From assembly GCA_947254665.1 (NCBI GenBank), contig CAMYEJ010000010.1:1-17641 (forward strand): 17,641 nucleotides of DNA. The letters run 5' to 3'. Made by a program: the position numbers and the translations under genes. Below, piece after piece: positions 13,559 through 17,641 of the stretch; the first letter of the stretch is position 1; the number at the start of each line of letters is the position of its first letter. The DNA comes from an uncultured Peptoniphilus sp. (GTDB lineage Bacteria > Bacillota > Clostridia > Tissierellales > Peptoniphilaceae). The notes under the pieces are model-generated. The model did no database searches and was not told where the DNA came from. It saw only the letters and a program-made list of their open reading frames with translations.

Positions 13559-15505
13559 TCACGCCCTTTGTAGTTGCATTTCTTTGAAGAAAATATCTAA
13601 TTGTTTTCTAACTTCCGATGCTATATTTTGAGGAACCTCTTTATCTTCACCAGAATAATTAATAATGATCGTAGGATTATAGTTTTGCGATCCTTCTACT
13701 TTATTGTTTGTAACGCTTTGCTTTTCGTTTTTATTAAATAAGCTAGGAAGTCCATCTTTAGTTCCGCCCATTTTTTTATACTGTCTACTTGCAGAAGCTG
13801 TTAAAATCATTTCATCTTTGTGCAGATTCGCAGCATAATTATCATAAGGCACTGAATCAAGACCTGTTGCATGAGAAGGTAGCCAACCTTTAATTTTTTC
13901 ATAAGCTCCGCCTACTACATTGACTACACCTTTTATTGGCTTTGCAAAAAAAGATTTCACACTTTCCCACTTTTCTCTTATTGTTTCTAAAGCATTTGAA
14001 ACAGTGGTTTTCATTGCATTAAATCCATTAGCAACAGCATTTGCAGCTCCTTCTAATTTGGATTTAATATTGCTTCCTAGTTCTCCTGCCTTAGCCTTTA
14101 TAGTTTCCCAGTGATAAGCTAGAGCAATCCCTGCAGCCGTTAATAATGCAAAAGCTCCAACTGCCATCGCAACAGGTGCTGTTAACATTCCAATTCCCGT
14201 TGCAAGTCCACCAATAGCCATAACAAGACCACCAAGAACAACAAGAACAGGACCAAGAGCAACTGCTCCCAAGGCTATCAAAGATATAACTTTTTGTTGA
14301 TGCGGAGTAAGATTTTGAAATTTAATAGCAAGCTCTCCAATTTTACCCATGATATTTGAAATAATCGGCATAACTTGAGTTCCCATGTCAATAAAAGCAT
14401 TTCTTAATTGTTCAACTGCCTTTGCATGTTCTAATTCATCACCCATCATTTTTTCGTAGTTTTTATCAACAGATCCATCAGAGTTTTTCATAGCGTCTAA
14501 AGCTTTGTTATATGCATCTGATCCACCCTGCATTAAAGAGTTTGCAGCTTTTCCTGCATTGATATTTCCAAACATATCCCCAAGTTCAAGACCTGCACTT
14601 TTTGCATTTTCTTGAATTATACTCAAAACATCTCCTATGTTCTTACCTTCAGCCGTCAGTTGTTTAAACGATTTTCCAGTCATTTCCTTTAAAGCCTTAT
14701 CTGATTTTGAACCATTTGAAGACAATTCATTAAGTAAACTGTTCATTGTAGTAGTTGCCTCAGATGCATTAATACCCCTTGATGTTAAAACTGCATAACT
14801 TGCACCTAATTGATCAAAACCTACACCTGCAGCTGCTGCTGTAGGAATTACACGTCCCATAGATTTACCTAACTCATCAACAGTAATCTTTCCTAAATCT
14901 TGAGTCTTAACCATTATATCTTGAATTTTTTCAACTTTTGGTGCAGCATCTCCATAAGCATTAAGAGCAGTAGTTGTCGCGTCAATTACTGTAGGTAGGT
15001 CGGTAAACCCTGCCTTAGTTAGTTTTAGACCTTGTTCTGTAAATTTAGTTACATCTTCTGTCTTAACTCCAGATGACAAAGCTTCATACATAGCATTAGC
15101 CACTTCCTGTTGCATGATTCCACTTTCATTTGATATTCTCTTAACTGTCTTTTTAAGTTCTTCAGTTGGTAAAATATTTTCATCCGTCAGTGTGGTTACC
15201 TGCCTTATAGCAGTATCAAGATTTTTAGCATCTGAAACTCCCTGTTTTAATTTTATTGCAAGTGGCATTGTTGCAGCAGTCATTCCTGCACCTATTTTTG
15301 CCATATTTCCGCCTACTGCTTTGAATTTTGAGCCCGTGCTTGTAAGATTAGCCTGCATTTTTGACCAACCAATTTTAGAGGTTTCGTCAGTTTCCTCCAT
15401 GCTCTTTTTTAATCCATCAACTTTTTCATCTGCTTTTTTAATATCACTTGCAAATTTCCATGCACCTTCTGTAGATAATTTCCAAACTATCTCTCTATCT
15501 GACAC
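13559..15505 (-). CDS. Tail tape measure protein (TP901 family)
   Basis: 648 aa, one of the longest genes of the module, directly after the frameshifting chaperone as expected. A helical N-terminus (1-75) leads into the PhageMin_Tail/TP901 core (about 80-330), with NAMYEALSSGVKTEDVTKF and VMVKTQDLGKITVDELGKSM-type segments and ASYAVLTSRGINASEATTTM. A 60-residue hydrophobic stretch (about 405-464) would cross the membrane during DNA injection. The C-terminus has SHATGLDSVPYDNYAANLHK (about 544-563), a motif common near tape measure ends. The start is GTG (15503-15505) with AGGAGGTGA upstream. At about 1.5 angstrom per residue the tail would be near 100 nm, an inferred figure. No lytic domain is visible. 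Confidence 0.95.
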   Translation of the reverse strand: MSDREIVWKLSTEGAWKFASDIKKADEKVDGLKKSMEETDETSKIGWSKMQANLTSTGSKFKAVGGNMAKIGAGMTAATMPLAIKLKQGVSDAKNLDTAIRQVTTLTDENILPTEELKKTVKRISNESGIMQQEVANAMYEALSSGVKTEDVTKFTEQGLKLTKAGFTDLPTVIDATTTALNAYGDAAPKVEKIQDIMVKTQDLGKITVDELGKSMGRVIPTAAAAGVGFDQLGASYAVLTSRGINASEATTTMNSLLNELSSNGSKSDKALKEMTGKSFKQLTAEGKNIGDVLSIIQENAKSAGLELGDMFGNINAGKAANSLMQGGSDAYNKALDAMKNSDGSVDKNYEKMMGDELEHAKAVEQLRNAFIDMGTQVMPIISNIMGKIGELAIKFQNLTPHQQKVISLIALGAVALGPVLVVLGGLVMAIGGLATGIGMLTAPVAMAVGAFALLTAAGIALAYHWETIKAKAGELGSNIKSKLEGAANAVANGFNAMKTTVSNALETIREKWESVKSFFAKPIKGVVNVVGGAYEKIKGWLPSHATGLDSVPYDNYAANLHKDEMILTASASRQYKKMGGTKDGLPSLFNKNEKQSVTNNKVEGSQNYNPTIIINYSGEDKEVPQNIASEVRKQLDIFFKEMQLQRA

Positions 15506-15516
15506 CGCTTCACCTC

Positions 15517-15935
15517 CTAACTTTCTTCAATCATTTCTACAGCTTGCCATAGCTTGTATAGATCATCTTCCGTTATTTCCATGGCTTCTGTATACGTTAA
15601 ATAACCTAATTTAATTAATTGAAGAATTGGTCTCCAGAATTTGTCATAATTATTCTCTACTTCTTGTCTGAGTTCTCTGGCTTTTTTGCCATGTATTGAA
15701 AAAAAAGACATTCAGTAATTAGTAGTTCCAACTCTCCTAAGTCTTCAAAATCCTCTATTTTAACTTTAGGATTGACTACTATATTAGCTAAACATTCATC
15801 ATACATTATTACATCATCAGTCATTCCAGAAGGTAGAGTCCATTTTTGCCTTATCTCTAGTGCCTTTCTAATAGGAAGTTTCTGTGATACATATTTCTTG
15901 CCCATTACTTCAACTGTTTTTTGTTCAAATTCCAT
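15517..15935 (-). CDS. Tail assembly chaperone, -1 frameshift product (139 aa)
   Basis: Extended form of the chaperone. Reading starts at ATG 15933-15935, proceeds 85 codons to the A AAA AAG heptamer (15687-15681), slips back one base and continues as ARELRQEVENNYDKFWRPIL to the stop at 15517-15519. This mirrors the G/GT proteins of lambda and the gpE/E' and XkdN-type chaperones that bind the tape measure before tail polymerisation. The extension (54 aa) is helical and acidic, with DKFWRPILQLIKLGYLTYTE. It is separated from the tape measure by only 11 bp. The shift is inferred from the overlap and slippery motif; no product is shown. Confidence 0.82.
15657..15935 (-). CDS. Tail assembly chaperone, zero-frame product (92 aa)
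   Basis: 92 aa from ATG 15933-15935, chosen over a TTG four codons upstream because GGAGG (15940-15944) is correctly spaced to the ATG. It reads MEFEQKTVEVMGKKYVSQKL, with a short beta start and helical remainder (LGELELLITECLFFQYMAKK), typical of the short chaperone in front of tape measure genes. Most ribosomes should end here, nine codons past the slippery site. It is preceded by the tail tube gene and a hairpin (15951-15979). The role, shielding the tape measure and recruiting tube protein, is from family knowledge. Confidence 0.85.
   Translation of the reverse strand: MEFEQKTVEVMGKKYVSQKLPIRKALEIRQKWTLPSGMTDDVIMYDECLANIVVNPKVKIEDFEDLGELELLITECLFFQYMAKKPENSDKK
15681..15687 (-). promoter_or_regulatory. 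-1 ribosomal frameshift slippery heptamer A AAA AAG
   Basis: In the zero frame the site reads GCA AAA AAG, so the A AAA AAG heptamer is in the phase required for tandem -1 slippage, the most efficient bacterial slippery sequence. The two open frames overlap by 55 bp around it. CCAGA just after the site could pair with TCTGG about 40 nt downstream as a stimulator, but this is weak. Confidence 0.85.
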
Positions 15936-15950
15936 TGTTACCTCCAATAA

Positions 15951-15979
15951 AATAAGAGCCTAAATTAAAGGCTCTTATT
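15951..15979 (-). terminator. Intercistronic hairpin between tail tube and chaperone genes
   Basis: A perfect 11-bp inverted repeat, AATAAGAGCCT (15951-15961) and AGGCTCTTATT (15969-15979), with a 7-nt loop. On the minus strand it is followed by a T-rich TTATTTTATT before the chaperone SD. The TAA stop of the tube gene lies at the loop. The T tract is interrupted, so it may be a leaky terminator or an mRNA-protecting hairpin that raises tube protein over the chaperone and tape measure. Confidence 0.65.
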
Positions 15980-16378
15980 ATATGCATAAGGAATAAATAC
16001 TTCGAATTCCACTCCCTCAGCTTCTTTTTTTCTTGAGTAGTCTGGAGTTTTAAGAATTCTACATTCATCGCATGAAATATTTCTTCCATTATCATTCATA
16101 TCTACCATTATAAAAGTAAAATCTTTCTTGCTAGCTGCTAGATCCATAATAAAATTAATGTGAGGACTTGTTGACATCAAAGGTAACTTAGCCTTAGCAG
16201 TTTCATCATGATTTATAGAATAATGAACGCTGCCATCTACTCCAACCTTTGGAATTACATTATCCTCATTTTTTTCTACTGTGATTTTTGCATCCTCTGA
16301 AAATCCCGTTAAATAAACTCCGTCTATTTGCACTATGACTTTTTCAGGGTCATAAGTATATGTCTTTTTTTCAGCCAT
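15965..16378 (-). CDS. Tail tube protein (DUF3277 type)
   Basis: 137 aa. KKTYTYDPEKVIVQIDGVYL, then TGFSEDAKITVEKNEDNV, VGVDGSVHYSINHDETAKAK, STSPHINFIMDL and the final VEFEVFIPYAYNKSL match the DUF3277 structural family that partners DUF3383 sheaths. It polymerises into the inner tube around the tape measure and is one of the most abundant virion proteins. The ATG overlaps the sheath stop as TAATG and has a strong GAGGAGG. The hairpin at its 3' end may protect or limit the transcript. C115 is its only obvious cysteine besides C112 region residues, so no crosslink pattern is seen. Confidence 0.88.
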   Translation of the reverse strand: MAEKKTYTYDPEKVIVQIDGVYLTGFSEDAKITVEKNEDNVIPKVGVDGSVHYSINHDETAKAKLPLMSTSPHINFIMDLAASKKDFTFIMVDMNDNGRNISCDECRILKTPDYSRKKEAEGVEFEVFIPYAYNKSL

Positions 16379-17367
16379 TATTTATCCTCCTCATTAACTG
16401 TGTCATAGGTTAGAATTCCGCTGATTTGTCCTGTATGAATTGCCCCTTGAAGCATTGCAGTCCAAACAACATAGTCATACTTTCTAAGAGCGACTTCATT
16501 TGAAGGAACATCTTGTCTAAGTCTATAGTCAACCTTGTATTGACCTTCTTCTACTATTCCTTGATCAACTGCTCTTGACAATATTTTTTCAGTTTCTCCA
16601 ACAATCATTCCTATACCTTTATTTGTATATGGAATCTTATCTTCAACAAGTGCAAGTCTTTGTAATGCTTCTTCAAGTCTAAATCTAATCCAGTATTCTC
16701 CAAGAGCAACATCAATATATTCTCCAGATAACATTTTTCCTTCAGTTGTTTGTAAAACACCTAACTTCTCAATATAGGTAAAAATACTATTCTTTTCTAA
16801 ATCTGCCATATCTGTCTTTGATATTACGCATTCTTTAACACCTTGTAGTGTTTTAAATTTTGCAGTTTTCCCACCTATTTTATAAGACATGATAACTGCC
16901 AATGCCTCTGCAGCAAATGAATCAGGATCTGAATGATACATAACAAAAGTGTTATCATAAACTTCCTTCCCTAATATTTTCGCATCTTCGATACTGTTGG
17001 TAGTAACTGCATAAACCTTGTTCTCTACTTGGCAAAGTTCAGAAATCCCTTTAATAGTTTCCACGCTATTATCGGTGCAATTGACAAAGAAAAAATCATT
17101 ATTGTCTTCCAGAATTTTTTTAAATCCTTCCACCGCATCTCCAGTTTTCCCTACAATTGCAACCTCTTGAGGCTGTGGTTTTTGCATAAATAGTCTGCTA
17201 GCTAGTTTATAAGCCTTACTTTTAGTATCAAGTTCTTTAACATCTTCTGGTCCTATAATTTTATAATTATATTCTTTAGTAGTATCAAAAATAAGGATCG
17301 TTCCAAACCCTCTTTCTGATACTCCTACAGTTTTTCTCTGAATATTTACAGGAAAATCCAATATCAT
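16378..17367 (-). CDS. Contractile tail sheath protein (DUF3383 type)
   Basis: 329 aa, a compact sheath protein. The N-terminus (PVNIQRKTVGVSERGFGTIL) matches the sheath opening strand. A central domain includes FFVNCTDNSVETIK, NTFVMYHSDPDSFAAEALAV, and GGKTAKFKTLQGVKECVISK. The C-terminal sheath core has MLSGEYIDVALGEYWIRFRL, DKIPYTNKGIGMIVGETEKI and, at the end, WTAMLQGAIHTGQISGILTY, which forms the donor strands linking subunits. Contraction of this sheath drives the tube and spike through the cell envelope, so the element is of myovirus type. The ATG overlaps the previous stop as ATGA with GGGAGG as SD. Confidence 0.92.
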   Translation of the reverse strand: MILDFPVNIQRKTVGVSERGFGTILIFDTTKEYNYKIIGPEDVKELDTKSKAYKLASRLFMQKPQPQEVAIVGKTGDAVEGFKKILEDNNDFFFVNCTDNSVETIKGISELCQVENKVYAVTTNSIEDAKILGKEVYDNTFVMYHSDPDSFAAEALAVIMSYKIGGKTAKFKTLQGVKECVISKTDMADLEKNSIFTYIEKLGVLQTTEGKMLSGEYIDVALGEYWIRFRLEEALQRLALVEDKIPYTNKGIGMIVGETEKILSRAVDQGIVEEGQYKVDYRLRQDVPSNEVALRKYDYVVWTAMLQGAIHTGQISGILTYDTVNEEDK

Positions 17368-17641
17368 TTTATACCTCCCTCGATTTTATAACTTTCAATA
17401 GTTTCCGTTCTATCTTTTATTTCTTGTACCAGTCTAAACTCTACATCAAATCCATATCTATACTCATAAGCTTCTCCCAATAACGCTGTTCTATCAGTTA
17501 TATTGCCGACATTTACTACAATATAATTAGCATCGCTTAATATTCGTCTTCCTTTAAATCTAAACCATTCCCATGCTTTTATTGCGGCTTCCTCACATTC
17601 TTCTAAATCATCAGAATAAGCATTAAAAGACATGATGGACT
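17364..17641 (-). CDS. Phage neck/tail terminator protein (gp12-like), 5' end outside window
   Basis: The reading frame is open to the window edge, so the 92 visible codons are the C-terminal part of a protein usually about 140-170 aa long. The internal Met at 17633 is not a convincing start: no SD is seen and the conserved family segment begins there. SFNAYSDDLEECEEAAIKAW, then EWFRFKGRRIL, VVNVGNITDRTALLGEAYEY and RYGFDVEFRLVQEI resemble the LIC_12616/gp12-like neck terminator proteins encoded just before sheath genes. Such proteins close the tail tube end for head joining. The stop overlaps the sheath start as ATGA. Confidence 0.78.
   Translation of the reverse strand, partial: SIMSFNAYSDDLEECEEAAIKAWEWFRFKGRRILSDANYIVVNVGNITDRTALLGEAYEYRYGFDVEFRLVQEIKDRTETIESYKIEGGIK

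Noticed and set aside
15517..15711. Independent small gene starting at ATG 15711
   Set aside because: No SD is seen before this ATG, and the slippery heptamer in correct phase explains the frame as the -1 extension of the chaperone.

Overview
The window is low-GC DNA from a Firmicutes-type anaerobe. Shine-Dalgarno (SD) sites are strong, GTG and TTG starts are common, and the host genes are YchF and tRNA-His. A clostridial or Peptoniphilaceae-like host fits, but the genus is a guess. Two parts are visible: a short host flank (1 to about 1291) and one long minus-strand phage late operon (about 17641 down to 1434) that runs toward the host flank.

Host flank: ychF (46-1140), then a tRNA-His(GTG) gene with its own consensus promoter and a terminator just downstream. 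The 3' end of the tRNA is the likely attachment site. Phage DNA starts immediately after it, and an abutting pair of perfect 11-bp repeats lies at 1343-1364.

Phage region, in transcription order (high to low coordinates): neck/tail-terminator protein (5' part outside the window), DUF3383-type contractile tail sheath, DUF3277-type tail tube, tail assembly chaperone with a -1 frameshift site (A AAA AAG), tape measure, Dit-like protein, Pam3-type baseplate plug, hub, Gp138-type spike, PAAR tip, gp25-like wedge, baseplate J, DUF2612/gpI-like wedge, and two small appendage proteins. Next come a radical SAM/SPASM enzyme and a Cys-rich tail protein, three small proteins, a collagen/leucine-rich-repeat tail fibre, a broken small ORF, and a lysis cassette (XhlA-like, amidase endolysin, two holins) ending in a terminator that overlaps the last holin. 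This is a myovirus-type prophage. A headless tailocin cannot be excluded because no head genes lie in the window.

Most unusual system: a complete radical SAM/SPASM peptide-maturase-like gene (6904-8010) sits inside the tail operon, 4 bp upstream of a tail protein whose first 72 residues contain 17 cysteines, mostly in a strict C-x3-C register, followed by FnIII/Ig-like repeats. The arrangement suggests that a structural phage tail protein is itself post-translationally modified (for example by thioether crosslinks), as in RiPPs. That is inference, but the motifs on both partners are clear. Other points of interest: a Mtd_N-like/collagen/BspA-LRR chimeric fibre with 66-bp repeats, a hairpin between tail tube and chaperone, tandem paralogous mini-genes, a small gene that appears frameshifted, and strong GC mosaicism (lysis genes and the SPASM half of the rSAM gene are much richer in GC than the rest).
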